In this document: positions 50,820 through 59,391 of the stretch, in pieces
How the letters are laid out: each line of letters starts with the position of its first letter
Position numbering within the stretch: position 1 is the first letter of the stretch
Assembly (NCBI RefSeq): GCF_001692325.1
Contig: NZ_LXKN01000001.1
Span: 124,001-188,000, forward strand
From: Rhizobium sp. AC27/96
GTDB taxonomy: Bacteria; Pseudomonadota; Alphaproteobacteria; Rhizobiales; Rhizobiaceae
Direction: 5' to 3'
Length of the DNA: 64,000 nt
Position numbers and translations under genes: made by a program
Notes under the pieces: model-generated
Told to the model about the DNA's origin: nothing
Database searches by the model: none
The model's input: the letters and a program-made list of their open reading frames with translations, nothing else

Positions 50820-51728
50820 TCAGGCCGGCCGGTAGGTGCCCATCAGTGCCGGTGGGCCATCGGTTTCCACGCGACCCTTCTCCACGAGATCTTCCAGATG
50901 CGCCAGCACCGAAAGCGCTGCTGCGCCATGCAGGCGCGGGTCGGTATCGCGATAGATGGCTTTCACCATATCGGGGATCAGCCGGTCGCCAGCCTTGATG
51001 CGCTCCAGCACGGCGCGTTCGCGCATGCGCCGATGGGTCCTGAGCCCACGCATGAAGGAGGCCGGCTCCCTGACCGGGCCACCGTGACCCGGCAGGAACA
51101 GGCGATCGTCGCGCGCAAGCAGCCGTTCGAGCGATGCCATGTAATCGGCCATGGAGCCATCAGGCGGCGCGACGATGGAGGTCGCCCAGGCCATGACATG
51201 ATCGGCGGAAAACACGATGCCGCTGCCATCGAGCGCGAAACAGGCATGGTTGGCCGTATGGCCGGGCGTCAGCAGCGCCGTCAGTTGCCAGCCGTCTCCC
51301 GAGACGCTTTCGCCATCGGCAAGCACGATATCCGGCTGGAACTCCATATCGGAGCTTTCGGCGAAAGGGTTGATCTCGCCTTGAAAGAGCGGCCGTGCGG
51401 AGCGATGCGGCCCTTCGCCGACCGTGCGTGCGCCCGTTGCCTCCTGCAGTCGCCTTGCAAGCGGCGAATGATCGCGATGGGTGTGGCTCACGAAGATATG
51501 CGTGACCTCGCGCCCCTTCAGCGCCGCCATCAGGCCGGCAAAATGCGCCTCATCCTCCGGGCCGGGATCGATGACCGCCACGGACGAACCGCCGACGATA
51601 TAGCTGTTGGTGCCATGAAAGGTGAAGGCGCTGGGATTGTTGACCGTCATCCGCTCGATGTCGGGCGCAACCGGAACGGCGCGGCCATAGGCTGGCTCGA
51701 AGGCAAGGTCGAAGTCGGGTGTGCTCAT
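50820..51728 (-). CDS. MBL-fold metallo-hydrolase
   Basis: A 302-residue metallo-beta-lactamase-fold enzyme with the binuclear metal motif HTHRDH at residues 82-87 (IFVSHTHRDHSPLARR), TPGHTANHACF and FSADHVMAW. The C-terminal helical domain (RLHGAAALSVLAHLEDLVEKG) resembles the LACTB2/hydroxyacylglutathione hydrolase-like winged-helix tail. The substrate may be a thioester, nucleic acid or other ester. The start at 51728 overlaps the cupin stop (ATGA). Confidence 0.92.
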   Translation of the reverse strand: MSTPDFDLAFEPAYGRAVPVAPDIERMTVNNPSAFTFHGTNSYIVGGSSVAVIDPGPEDEAHFAGLMAALKGREVTHIFVSHTHRDHSPLARRLQEATGARTVGEGPHRSARPLFQGEINPFAESSDMEFQPDIVLADGESVSGDGWQLTALLTPGHTANHACFALDGSGIVFSADHVMAWATSIVAPPDGSMADYMASLERLLARDDRLFLPGHGGPVREPASFMRGLRTHRRMRERAVLERIKAGDRLIPDMVKAIYRDTDPRLHGAAALSVLAHLEDLVEKGRVETDGPPALMGTYRPA

Positions 51729-52027
51729 GATTGCTTGTATTCGATTTCGATGAATGACATCGGCTCGGAGCCGGCATTGACCACATTGTGCTCGACACCA
51801 GCCTCGCGCCGATAGGCAGCGCCCTTGGCGATGTCGACGCGCCTGTTGCCGCCTGGCTCCTCCAGAAGAAACTGACAATCCGTCATCGGCACCACGACAT
51901 AGCCGAGGCCATGAACATGGTGTCCTGTATCGGCGCCCGGCTCGAAATCCCATCGCGTGATGCGCACCACGGCATCATCGAGGAGCACGGTCGGGACAGC
52001 CGGCGGGCGGGCGCGAAACTGGCTCAT
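51725..52027 (-). CDS. Small cupin domain protein
   Basis: A 100-residue single-cupin protein from the ATG at 52027 (MSQFRARPPAVP). Cupin motif 1 appears as ADTGHHVHGLGYVVVPMTD, with several His residues for metal, and motif 2 as GVEHNVVNAGSEPMSFIEIE. It is translationally coupled to the MBL hydrolase and may modulate or act in the same pathway. No specific substrate evident. Confidence 0.86.
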   Translation of the reverse strand: MSQFRARPPAVPTVLLDDAVVRITRWDFEPGADTGHHVHGLGYVVVPMTDCQFLLEEPGGNRRVDIAKGAAYRREAGVEHNVVNAGSEPMSFIEIEYKQS

Positions 52028-52184
52028 CGGATCTCCTGGTTGGATTGCAGCGCAGCAAGACCTATCATAGCGATCCGGGAAGCGCACAGAAATATGCGCT
52101 TGAGCCTAACTTAGTGATTGTGGCGGGATGCGACCTTTGCTAATCAGACGCCGGTTTGGCCGCTATGGCAGCCATTTCCTCTGT

Positions 52185-52259
52185 TGGGGCGTCGCCAAGC
52201 GGTAAGGCACCGGTTTTTGGTACCGGCATTCCCAGGTTCGAATCCTGGCGCCCCAGCCA
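52185..52259 (+). tRNA. tRNA-Gln (TTG anticodon)
   Basis: Complete cloverleaf: acceptor TGGGGCG/CGCCCCA, anticodon stem CCGGT/ACCGG with loop TTTTGGT (anticodon TTG), T arm CCAGG-TTCGAAT-CCTGG, discriminator G and encoded CCA. Confidence 0.96.
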
Positions 52260-52432
52260 CAGAGACACTAATCCCCCCGATATTGACGACTGAGCTCTTC
52301 GCTGCGCCTAAATGGGCCGCGACCGAAAAACGACATTTAATTGATGCCTGCGAAGTCCTGAGAGGTTTCAAACGCAAACAGGCGGCCGTTTCGAGCCGCC
52401 CGTCGAATTGGTTTGCCGGTAAGGTTCCGGTC

Positions 52433-52843
52433 TCAGCTCGCCTGCGCTTTTTCCGGCGGAGCCAGAAGTTCGGCGCAATAGGACGAGCCGCTGACGCCGG
52501 GCTGGTCGCCGAGGATGCGGACCGAGCGGATGACGTAGCTCTGGTTGGTGACGATGTCGGCCTTGCAGCTGAGGTAGCGCTTGCCGCCCTTCTTGCCGTC
52601 CTTGGTCGCGATGGTGATGGTCTTGTAGCCGCCACGCCACGTATAGACGCGGTTGCCGCTTTCGTCGCGGTCGGAAAGCGGCGGGCCGTAGGCCGCAAAG
52701 AAGCGTCCAGCGGACTGGCCTTCCCAGCGGTCCTGAACGGGGTTGCTCGCGATCAGCGAGAGGCCTGGTGTCGTTGTTGTCGTGGTGCTGCAACCGGCTA
52801 GCGCCAGCAACAGTCCCGCCGCGGTGGTCATGCGGATATTCAT
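52433..52843 (-). CDS. Putative lipoprotein of unknown function
   Basis: A 136-residue protein with signal peptide and lipobox (LLLALAGCSTTTTTT, Cys about residue 18). The mature part has FFAAYGPPLSDRDESGNRVY, TWRGGYKTITIATKDGKKGG and two further cysteines that could pair (LSCKADI and SSYCAEL). The G-P...G..VY.W pattern recalls small BamE/SmpA-like outer-membrane lipoproteins, but that is only a resemblance. It is convergent with tRNA-Gln. Confidence 0.82.
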   Translation of the reverse strand: MNIRMTTAAGLLLALAGCSTTTTTTPGLSLIASNPVQDRWEGQSAGRFFAAYGPPLSDRDESGNRVYTWRGGYKTITIATKDGKKGGKRYLSCKADIVTNQSYVIRSVRILGDQPGVSGSSYCAELLAPPEKAQAS

Positions 52844-53145
52844 CGTGTCGTCCTTGAGCTTCTGTCACGCATTTGGTCGCGGAAAGGTCGCTGTCCCACG
52901 ACGTTTCCACCTGTCCCGCCTAGGGCTTTAGCGCCAAAGCCGGCAAAAGAAAATTCCCATCCGCGTGTACAAGCGGGATTTTAATCAATCTGTTGCGTCT
53001 TTTGCACGCCAACCCGTTTCGAGCGTCCCTCCTGCCGATTTTCTGGGCAATGGCCACTGTAATCTTTTCGTCAAAAATCAAATGGTTTTTTGAGATTGGT
53101 GCTTGTGCATCAAAAATGGCTGGTCTATAGAAGCGCCGCTGGTCA
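52844..53145. other. 302-base intergenic region before tRNA-Pro
   Basis: Holds the promoter of the leftward lipoprotein gene on its left and that of tRNA-Pro on its right. No supported gene, and no strong dyad seen. Confidence 0.55.
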
Positions 53146-53222
53146 CGGAGTGTAGCGCAGTCTGGTAGCGCACCACGTTCGGGACGTGGGGGTCGAGTGT
53201 TCGAATCACTCCACTCCGACCA
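53146..53222 (+). tRNA. tRNA-Pro (CGG anticodon)
   Basis: Complete 77-base cloverleaf: acceptor CGGAGTG/CACTCCG, anticodon stem CCACG/CGTGG with loop TTCGGGA (anticodon CGG), T loop TTCGAAT, discriminator A, encoded CCA. The CGGAGTG acceptor is standard for proline tRNAs. Confidence 0.96.
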
Positions 53223-53409
53223 GCGAAAAGCCTTGCGGATAAAGGCTTTACTCCCGAACAAGCCTCCTTCGATAAAAGCTGTTTTCTGGATGACGGACCG
53301 ATTGCTGTCCACCTCAAAAGCGAATGTGAGGAATGTCCTCGCTCTCCGCCTTTGAGGCTCTAACCGCGCATTTGGCAAAGGTCGCGGCTGCTGGATGAAG
53401 TAAGATCGC

Positions 53410-54075
53410 CTAGGACAGATCCTTGATCAGTTCAGCCGCACTGGCCTGCCGTTCTCGCGCATAGCTCAGGACGTCGAGGGCAACGGTAAAAAAGGAGTTG
53501 AAGGATACGCCCCAGTACATGGGATCTCCAAAAAGGATATCGCCAGGCCCGCCGAAGTTTGTGTGAAGGCGCTCTAGCTTGTCGAGCGCGGGTTCCAGCG
53601 TGTAGAGCGCGCCATCCATGTGCTTCGCATCCCAGGCCTGAAGGTCATCGATTTTTTCGAATTCAAGCGTGAGAAGTTTTATGGCGCTTTGTGCGTCGGA
53701 ATAGGCGGATCGCATATCGGTGCTGCCATGGGCTGCCTTTTCCTTGATGCGGATCATCTCCTCGGCTCGATATTGCAGGAGGATGCATCGGTTCATGACC
53801 CGTTCGGCCAGCCGGATGTCGTCTCTGTACTCGGCTCTGATGGATTGAGCGTGCTGCTTGCCGCTTTGCAGGATCTGCTCACGAAGCAGAAAGAGGGTCG
53901 TGAGTGTCGCAATCGCGCCAACCCATCCACTCAGCGCTGCAAACCACTGCTGAATGCATGGGTCGTCCGGTTTACAGAATTGGCTTTTTGCAAGAAAATC
54001 GAACTGAACCAATAGGATGACGGCCGCTATCGCGCCGACAAAAATGATCAGGGAATAAATTGCTGCTCGAATCAA
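53410..54075 (-). CDS. Uncharacterised membrane protein near tRNA-Pro
   Basis: Two N-terminal membrane helices (about residues 4-26 and 46-65) separated by a short loop with two cysteines (FCKPDDPCIQQW), then a long helical, charged cytosolic domain (LQSGKQHAQSIRAEYRDD onward). The start used is TTG at 54075, preceded by a perfect AGGAGGT five bases upstream; ATG at 54105 would lack such a site. The region is more AT-rich than its neighbours. No family recognised. Confidence 0.78.
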   Translation of the reverse strand: MIRAAIYSLIIFVGAIAAVILLVQFDFLAKSQFCKPDDPCIQQWFAALSGWVGAIATLTTLFLLREQILQSGKQHAQSIRAEYRDDIRLAERVMNRCILLQYRAEEMIRIKEKAAHGSTDMRSAYSDAQSAIKLLTLEFEKIDDLQAWDAKHMDGALYTLEPALDKLERLHTNFGGPGDILFGDPMYWGVSFNSFFTVALDVLSYARERQASAAELIKDLS

Positions 54076-54351
54076 TGTGACCTCCTGAAGAAATTGCGCG
54101 CACATAAGCTTTGGCGCGCGTGAACTGCAACGGAGGGTCGTGCGCGGCTATGCAAAATATCGCCGGAGCTTGCGACATGGGTGAACTGAAATCCATGCGC
54201 GGCCGCTGCCTGATCATGGGTCTTCCCCACTCCTTCCGGGACGCTTTTGTAAAACCGTTCTTTTTGTCGCGCGCAGCACCATATACAAAGGAGGGTGAGT
54301 GCGTCCGACTCGGGCATGAGACGGATTACAGGGGCTAAGCGGAGTAACGGG

Positions 54352-55170
54352 ATGAGTTTTTTTGAAGGGGTGGCCGGCTTGGTCGGGGAGGGGTTGAGGT
54401 CATTGAGACAGCGCCGCGATGCGCGGTCGCCAGATGCCGTCGGGCAAGGGCCGAGCGTCGCACGCAGTCTGGATATTCTGGTTCTGAGCACTGTGCTCCT
54501 GCTGGCCGGAGCCGGTATGTCGGCACAGGCGGGCGATTGCGGCAATGTTGCAGCCCCTGGCCTCGACTGGAGCAAATGCAGCAAGACCAATATCATGCTG
54601 CAGAGCAGTGATCTCAATGGCGCAAATCTTGCCGGCGCTCACTTTGACAGCACGGATCTGAGCGATACCAACCTGACTTCCGCCAATCTTGAAAAAGCGA
54701 CCTTGGTGCGCACCTGGCTGAAGAATGTTCATGCCGATGGTGCGAACTTTAAAAGGATCGAGGCATATCGCTCCGATTTCAGCAACGCCTCCGCCAATGG
54801 TGCTTCTTTTGCCAATGCCGAGTTGCAGCGCGCCGAATTCGGCGGCGCCAAGCTCAACAATGCGGATTTCCAGAAGGCAGAGCTCGGTCGCGCCGATTTC
54901 GACAAGGCGGTGCTCTCGAACGTGAATTTCTCCTTTGCCAATCTCTCCCGCGCGACGCTCGCCGGTGCTGTCATGCAGGGACCGGTATCCTTCAGCGGAG
55001 CCTTCATGTACCTGACCCGCATCGAGGGCCTCGATCTGACGAACGCAACGGGTCTCCAGCAGGCGCAGATCAATCTGGCCTGCGGCGACACCACCACCAA
55101 GTTGCCATCCTGGTTGAGTGCTCCTTCCGTCTGGCCATGCGCGCCTGATGACCCCGATGACAAGGACTGA
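54352..55170 (+). CDS. Exported pentapeptide-repeat protein
   Basis: A 272-residue protein from the ATG at 54352 (GGAG nine bases upstream; GTG at 54295 is an alternative). A hydrophobic segment ends in GAGMSAQAGDCG, suggesting secretion despite a long N-region. About 120 residues of A(D/N)LXX repeats follow (DLNGANLAGAHFDSTDLSD and on). Cysteine pairs near both ends (DCGN, SKCSK and LACGD, WPCAP) may form disulfides. These repeats form a quadrilateral beta helix. The partner is unknown. Confidence 0.85.
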   Translation: MSFFEGVAGLVGEGLRSLRQRRDARSPDAVGQGPSVARSLDILVLSTVLLLAGAGMSAQAGDCGNVAAPGLDWSKCSKTNIMLQSSDLNGANLAGAHFDSTDLSDTNLTSANLEKATLVRTWLKNVHADGANFKRIEAYRSDFSNASANGASFANAELQRAEFGGAKLNNADFQKAELGRADFDKAVLSNVNFSFANLSRATLAGAVMQGPVSFSGAFMYLTRIEGLDLTNATGLQQAQINLACGDTTTKLPSWLSAPSVWPCAPDDPDDKD

Positions 55171-55211
55171 TGCAGGTCCCCAAAACGCGATTCTTGAGAA
55201 AGCGGTGAGTG

Positions 55212-55709
55212 ATGTTTGCAGAGAAGACGATCGAACACGACAGCAAGCCAGAATTCTATCGTGAGCTGGCGGACCAGTTGCAGGCATTGCTTGCGGGTGA
55301 GCCGGATGCAATCGCCAATGCCGCCAATACTTCCGCACTGATTTTTCAGATGTTGCCGGAGCTCAACTGGGCCGGCTTCTATTTCCTGCATGGAAATGAC
55401 GAGCTGGTGCTTGGCCCATTTCAGGGCAAGCCGGCCTGCGTGCGCATCGCAGTCGGCCGCGGCGTCTGCGGGACGGCAGTCGAAAAGGCGCAGTCGATCC
55501 TGGTGGAAGATGTCCACGCCTTTCCCGGCCACATTGCCTGCGACGCTGCCTCGCGATCCGAACTTGTGGTGCCGTTGTTGCGTGATGGCCGGGTTTTCGG
55601 CGTGATCGATCTCGATAGCCCCGTCACCGGCCGTTTCGATGCCGACGACCAGGCCGGCATCGAGGCGCTGGCCGCAATTTACGCCGATGCCAGCCAAGCG
55701 GCCGGCTGA
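55212..55709 (+). CDS. msrC: Free methionine-(R)-sulfoxide reductase (GAF domain)
   Basis: A 165-residue GAF protein of the fRMsr (YebR) family, which reduces free Met-R-sulfoxide. Three characteristic cysteines are at about Cys76 (KPACVRI), Cys86 (GRGVCGTAV) and Cys110 (GHIACDAASRSELVVP). The LNWAGFYFLHGNDELVLGPF opening and FGVIDLDSPVTGRFDADD end are diagnostic. It lies upstream of msrB and msrA, making a complete repair set. GTG at 55209 directly precedes the ATG. Confidence 0.95.
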   Translation: MFAEKTIEHDSKPEFYRELADQLQALLAGEPDAIANAANTSALIFQMLPELNWAGFYFLHGNDELVLGPFQGKPACVRIAVGRGVCGTAVEKAQSILVEDVHAFPGHIACDAASRSELVVPLLRDGRVFGVIDLDSPVTGRFDADDQAGIEALAAIYADASQAAG

Positions 55710-55887
55710 GCCGCGAGGCGGGCACGCGTCACGCCCGCGTGATCGATATGGCAAAAGGCTCCGGTGATGCCTATATTGGCTCTGCAATCATTCCCTTAGC
55801 GCTGATCGAGCTTAATGACCGCCCCCGCATCCTCTTGCAGGCACTGGCCAAGCTCGAAACGCGTGCCGAGGGGCAAGGAGAACAAGA

Positions 55888-56337
55888 ATGGCCAAATACA
55901 GCAAGACAGCAGAGGCGATAGCCAAGCTTACCCCCGAGCAATATCGCGTAACGCAGCAAAGCGGTACGGAACGTCCCGGCTCCGGCGAACTCCTCTACAA
56001 CAAGGAACCGGGCATCTATGTCGATATCGTTTCGGGCGAGCCGCTTTTTGCCTCTTCCGATAAATTCGATTCCGGTTGCGGCTGGCCGAGCTTCACCAAG
56101 CCGATCGAGCCGGCCAATGTCAGCGAGCTGACCGATATCTCGCACGGTATGGTGCGCACCGAAGTACGCTCGGCCAATGGCGACAGCCATCTCGGCCATG
56201 TGTTTCCGGATGGGCCGTATGATCGTGGCGGCCTGCGCTATTGCATCAATTCCGCCTCCCTTCGCTTCGTGTCGCGTGACCGGATGGAAGCCGAGGGTTA
56301 TGGTGCCTATATCGACCAAGTGGAGGATGTAAGATGA
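55888..56337 (+). CDS. msrB: Peptide-methionine (R)-S-oxide reductase MsrB
   Basis: A 149-residue enzyme repairing protein-bound Met-R-sulfoxide. The catalytic cysteine is Cys119 ([13 protein letters not shown]), with resolving Cys64 in DSGCGWPSF and [13 protein letters not shown]. The zinc-binding CxxC pairs of many MsrB proteins are absent ([10 protein letters not shown] at the first site), so this is the zinc-free form. GGAGAA precedes the ATG. It overlaps msrA (ATGA). Confidence 0.96.
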   Translation: MAKYSKTAEAIAKLTPEQYRVTQQSGTERPGSGELLYNKEPGIYVDIVSGEPLFASSDKFDSGCGWPSFTKPIEPANVSELTDISHGMVRTEVRSANGDSHLGHVFPDGPYDRGGLRYCINSASLRFVSRDRMEAEGYGAYIDQVEDVR

Positions 56338-56861
56338 CTACGGAACGTGCAGTTCTCGCCGGCGGTTGCTTCTGGGGCATGCAGGATCTCATCCGCCGCT
56401 ACAATGGTGTCATCTCGACGCGCGTCGGTTACAGCGGCGGCGATGTCCGCAATGCCACCTATCGCAATCACGGTACGCATGCCGAAGCGATCGAGATCAT
56501 CTTCGATCCGCAGAAGATCAGCTTCCGCGACCTTCTGGAATTCTTCTTCCAGATCCATGACCCGAGCACGCGCAATCGCCAAGGTAACGACATGGGCACC
56601 AGCTACCGCTCGGCGATCTTCTACACCAGCGACGAGCAGAAGCGGGTGGCACTGGATACGATCGCCGATGTTGATGCTTCCGGCCTGTGGCCCGGCAAGG
56701 TCGTGACCGAAGTCGTACCGGTTAGCGATTTTTGGGAAGCCGAGCCGGAGCACCAGGATTATCTGGAGCGCTATCCGAATGGCTACACCTGCCATTTCGT
56801 CCGGCCCGGCTGGAAGCTTCCGGTCCGGAATGCGGACGCGGCGCAGCGCGCGGCATCCTGA
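56334..56861 (+). CDS. msrA: Peptide-methionine (S)-S-oxide reductase MsrA
   Basis: A 175-residue enzyme repairing Met-S-sulfoxide. The catalytic Cys12 is in [44 protein letters not shown] and [16 protein letters not shown] are typical. The last includes one Cys that could be the resolving residue. It is coupled to msrB. Confidence 0.97.
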   Translation: MTTERAVLAGGCFWGMQDLIRRYNGVISTRVGYSGGDVRNATYRNHGTHAEAIEIIFDPQKISFRDLLEFFFQIHDPSTRNRQGNDMGTSYRSAIFYTSDEQKRVALDTIADVDASGLWPGKVVTEVVPVSDFWEAEPEHQDYLERYPNGYTCHFVRPGWKLPVRNADAAQRAAS

Positions 56862-56885
56862 TAGGGGAGCGGTCCCATCGACCGG

Positions 56886-57272
56886 TTGAAGCCCTATCTC
56901 GGTACGTGGAATGTGAAGCGCCGGATCATCGATCGCTTCAATCGCTCCGTGATCACTTTCGAAGGACAGGCGTTCGTAACGCCTGTCCAGTTCGAGGAGC
57001 ATGGCGACACGCGCAGCGAGTACGCGACGCTGAGAAGCAGTCGCACCTATCGGCTCGACGATGCGGCCGATGCCCTCACTATCCGCTTCCCTAGCCTTGC
57101 CGAATTCATCCGCATCGACGACGGCGCATCTCAGCGTATCATCCATCATTGCAGTCCCGATCTCTATCAGGGCCGCTTGTTCTTTCGCGGGCCGGATGCC
57201 TGGGCGGAGATGTGGCACGTGCGCGGGCCGCGCAAGCACTACCTCAGCCTCGCGCACTATCGACGAGCCTGA
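56886..57272 (+). CDS. DUF6314 family protein
   Basis: A 128-residue beta-rich protein beginning MKPYLGTWNVKRRIIDRFN, with FEGQAFVTPVQFEEHGD, LYQGRLFFRGPDAWAEMWHV and RGPRKHYLSLAHYRRA. This matches the small DUF6314 family of calycin-like barrels of unknown role. The start is TTG at 56886, as no better in-frame start follows the msrA stop; GGGGAG lies about 15 bases upstream. It is the last gene of the methionine sulfoxide cluster. Confidence 0.78.
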   Translation: MKPYLGTWNVKRRIIDRFNRSVITFEGQAFVTPVQFEEHGDTRSEYATLRSSRTYRLDDAADALTIRFPSLAEFIRIDDGASQRIIHHCSPDLYQGRLFFRGPDAWAEMWHVRGPRKHYLSLAHYRRA

Positions 57273-57384
57273 GAGGTTGACTGAACAACAAGCTGGGTGA
57301 CTGAGGGTTGCCTGGTTGTGATACTCACCGTCAAGTTGGTGAATTGCTCGCTAGTGACTGGTTGCGAATCCAGCGGAGTGAAAA

Positions 57385-57810
57385 TCACTCGCGTCTGAAA
57401 TTGAGAACAGCCCTTCCTATCGGGTTACCCGATACCAGCGGATTTGGCATCCAGGCCGTGAAGACCTCGAGCGTGTCTCCGTCGAGCTTGTAGAACCGCT
57501 CCTGCTCACTGCCGTTCCAGGCCTCATTCCAGGATGAGTCAATCTTTGTGATGAACCTGTTCCCGTCGATCCGATACCGTCCGGTATAGGCCATCAACGT
57601 GCGGAAAAGTCCCAACAATTTGTCATCGGTATTGCCCGGTTCCCGTGTCTCTGCGGTCACCAGCACCATCATTCGTCCATCGGAGCCGAAGATGAGATGC
57701 CCGTTGGGCTTGGCGCCCCATGGTTGACTGCGCTCCTTTGAATCCTGAAGCTCGGTCTCCATGGAAACCAGCCACCAGGAACCGTGAAGCCGGGTGTCGC
57801 GTTCAGACAT
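57385..57810 (-). CDS. Lipocalin-like domain protein
   Basis: A 141-residue single-domain protein from the ATG at 57810 (MSERDTRLHGSWWLVSME; AGGAG seven bases upstream). It has GSWWLVS at the N-terminus, GHLIFGSDGRMMVLV, and a TGRYRIDGNRFITKIDSSWNE repeat of strands, as in the lipocalin_5-like family. It probably binds a small hydrophobic ligand; no enzyme motif. The frame is open further upstream to 58152, but that part lacks coding character. Confidence 0.82.
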   Translation of the reverse strand: MSERDTRLHGSWWLVSMETELQDSKERSQPWGAKPNGHLIFGSDGRMMVLVTAETREPGNTDDKLLGLFRTLMAYTGRYRIDGNRFITKIDSSWNEAWNGSEQERFYKLDGDTLEVFTAWMPNPLVSGNPIGRAVLNFRRE

Positions 57811-58172
57811 ATTCGCTCCTGTCGTCGTTTGCCTAGATGTACCCGCCTGTCGAAGGCAGGGCATGTTGCCATGCAAATTGCAAAACACCATCAAATTCGC
57901 AGGATGCGACAAGGACCGCCAATGGCCGACTAAAGGCGGTCGCGACCACCCAAACATGCCTGGATCTTCATGGTTAAGCTGACTGAAAGAGAAATTCGGT
58001 GATTTCAATCCCTTGGGTTGCGAAGCGGTCGGACGATGCAGACGTTTCTCCAGGGATTTCCCGGCCACGGCGGAAAGCGCGGTGGCCGGGATATTTCGTC
58101 GCTCATATCGCCTCTCAAGGAGATTGATAGGAACGTGAAATGCAGCATGCATTTCGAGCCTGGCTCTGAGAC
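57811..58172. other. 362-base region between lipocalin-like gene and DAHP synthase gene
   Basis: Holds the lipocalin-like gene's promoter. The right end carries a perfect 9-base hairpin GCCTGGCTC/GAGCCAGGC (58158-58186) that includes the stop codon of the DAHP synthase gene and may end its transcript, though no T run follows. Nothing else supported. Confidence 0.5.
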
Positions 58173-59234
58173 CTATCGAGCCAGGCGCCGTCTTGCCTGT
58201 GCCGCGCGCGCCAGATCCTCCAGGGTGCGCACGGATGTTGGCCAGTCGATGCAGCCGTCGGTGATGCTCTGGCCATAGACCAGCGCCTTGCCGGGAACGA
58301 GGTCCTGCCGTCCGGCGACGAGATTGCTTTCCATCATCATGCCTTTGATGCGCCGGTCGCCGGCCGATACCTGCTCGGCGACGGAGGTAACCACCAGTGG
58401 CTGGTTTTCCGGATTCTTGCTGCTGTTGGCATGGCTGGCGTCAATGATGATGCGCGGCTCCAGCTCGACCTTCAGCGCCTGCTCGGCAGTCGCCTGCACG
58501 CTCGCCGCATCGTAATTCGGCTGCTTGCCGCCACGCAGGATGAGGTGACAATCCTCGTTGCCGCGTGTCGAGGCGATGGCTGCAAGGCCTTCCTTGGTCA
58601 CGGCCGGAAAATGATGCGGCTGCGAGGCGGCTATGATGGCATCGAGCGCAATCCGCACATCGCCATTGGTCCCGTTCTTGAAGCCGACGGGGCAGGAGAG
58701 GCCGGAGGCCAGTTGCCGATGCACCTGGCTCTCGGTTGTCCGGGCGCCGATCGCCCCCCAGCTCACGAGATCCGAGATATATTGCGGCGTAATCGTATCG
58801 AGATACTCGCAACCGGCGGGGAGACCGATTTCGTTGACGTCGACCAGAAGCTTGCGCGCGATCCGCAGCCCTTCTTCGATGCGATAGCTGCCGTCGAGAT
58901 GGGGATCGTTGATCAGGCCCTTCCATCCCACGGTGGTGCGCGGCTTCTCGAAATAGACCCGCATGATGATTTCGAGATCGTCGCCGAACCGGTCACGCTG
59001 TTCCTTCAGCCGCGCTGCGTATTCGCGCGCTGCGGCGGGGTCGTGGATGGAGCAGGGGCCGATGACGACGATCAGCCGGTCGTCTTCATCGCGCAGGATA
59101 TTGTGGACGGCATTGCGGGCCTCGGTGACGGTTGTCGTCACCGCTTCGTCGCGGGGGATTTCATCGATGATGCGAGAGGGTGGCGTCAGCGCCGTGATCT
59201 CGACAATGCGCAGGTCGTCAGTGGAATTCAACAC
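58173..59234 (-). CDS. aroG: 3-deoxy-7-phosphoheptulonate synthase (DAHP synthase, AroG type)
   Basis: First enzyme of the shikimate pathway, condensing PEP with erythrose-4-phosphate. The 353-residue protein matches the E. coli class I type: VIGPCSIHDPAAAREYA, RVYFEKPRTTVGWKGLINDP, ARTTESQVHRQLASGLSCPVGFKNGTNGD in consecutive segments, and IIDASHANSSKNP. The start is GTG at 59234 (AAGGA upstream). The leader carries an attenuator-like terminator about 37 bases before the start and an upstream short reading frame. Confidence 0.96.
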   Translation of the reverse strand: MLNSTDDLRIVEITALTPPSRIIDEIPRDEAVTTTVTEARNAVHNILRDEDDRLIVVIGPCSIHDPAAAREYAARLKEQRDRFGDDLEIIMRVYFEKPRTTVGWKGLINDPHLDGSYRIEEGLRIARKLLVDVNEIGLPAGCEYLDTITPQYISDLVSWGAIGARTTESQVHRQLASGLSCPVGFKNGTNGDVRIALDAIIAASQPHHFPAVTKEGLAAIASTRGNEDCHLILRGGKQPNYDAASVQATAEQALKVELEPRIIIDASHANSSKNPENQPLVVTSVAEQVSAGDRRIKGMMMESNLVAGRQDLVPGKALVYGQSITDGCIDWPTSVRTLEDLARAAQARRRLAR

Positions 59235-59270
59235 GGTATCGGTTCCTTGTAGGGGTCATACCATGGCGAC

Positions 59271-59298
59271 AAAAAAGCCGCCAGGTAGACTAGCGGCT
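59271..59298 (-). terminator. Attenuator-like terminator in aroG leader
   Basis: On the minus strand: stem AGCCGC/GCGGCT, 11-base loop, then TTTTTT, placed 37 bases upstream of the aroG start. The 5' arm (CCGCT) can instead pair with AGCGG of an upstream hairpin (59348-59363), giving two mutually exclusive structures. Confidence 0.65.
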
Positions 59299-59325
59299 GT
59301 TCGGGTCTTTGGTGTCGCGTCGAGT

Positions 59326-59391
59326 TTAACTACGCACAGGCCCGCCTCCGCTGAGAGCAGCGGTACGAATAAAATCGCGAGGCATATGCAT
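59326..59391 (-). CDS. Possible leader peptide of aroG
   Basis: A 21-codon frame (MHMPRDFIRTAALSGGGPVR plus S) ends 27 bases before the attenuator-like hairpin and overlaps the upstream CCGCTG/CAGCGG hairpin. It has one Phe but no run of aromatic codons and no clear ribosome site, so a classical attenuation role is uncertain. Confidence 0.3.
   Translation of the reverse strand: MHMPRDFIRTAALSGGGPVRS

Noticed and set aside
53146..55170. Genomic island inserted at tRNA-Pro
   Set aside because: No integrase, no repeat of the tRNA 3' end found downstream, and the following msr genes are core. Only the modest AT shift of one or two genes remains.
55739..55921. 60-codon frame between fRMsr and msrB
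   Set aside because: It overlaps the msrB start by 34 bases in another frame, lacks a ribosome site and has no recognisable family. It probably belongs to the msrB leader.
57811..58152. N-terminal extension of the lipocalin-like gene
   Set aside because: The frame is open, but the extension lacks coding character, and a good AGGAG site with ATG at 57810 marks the real start.
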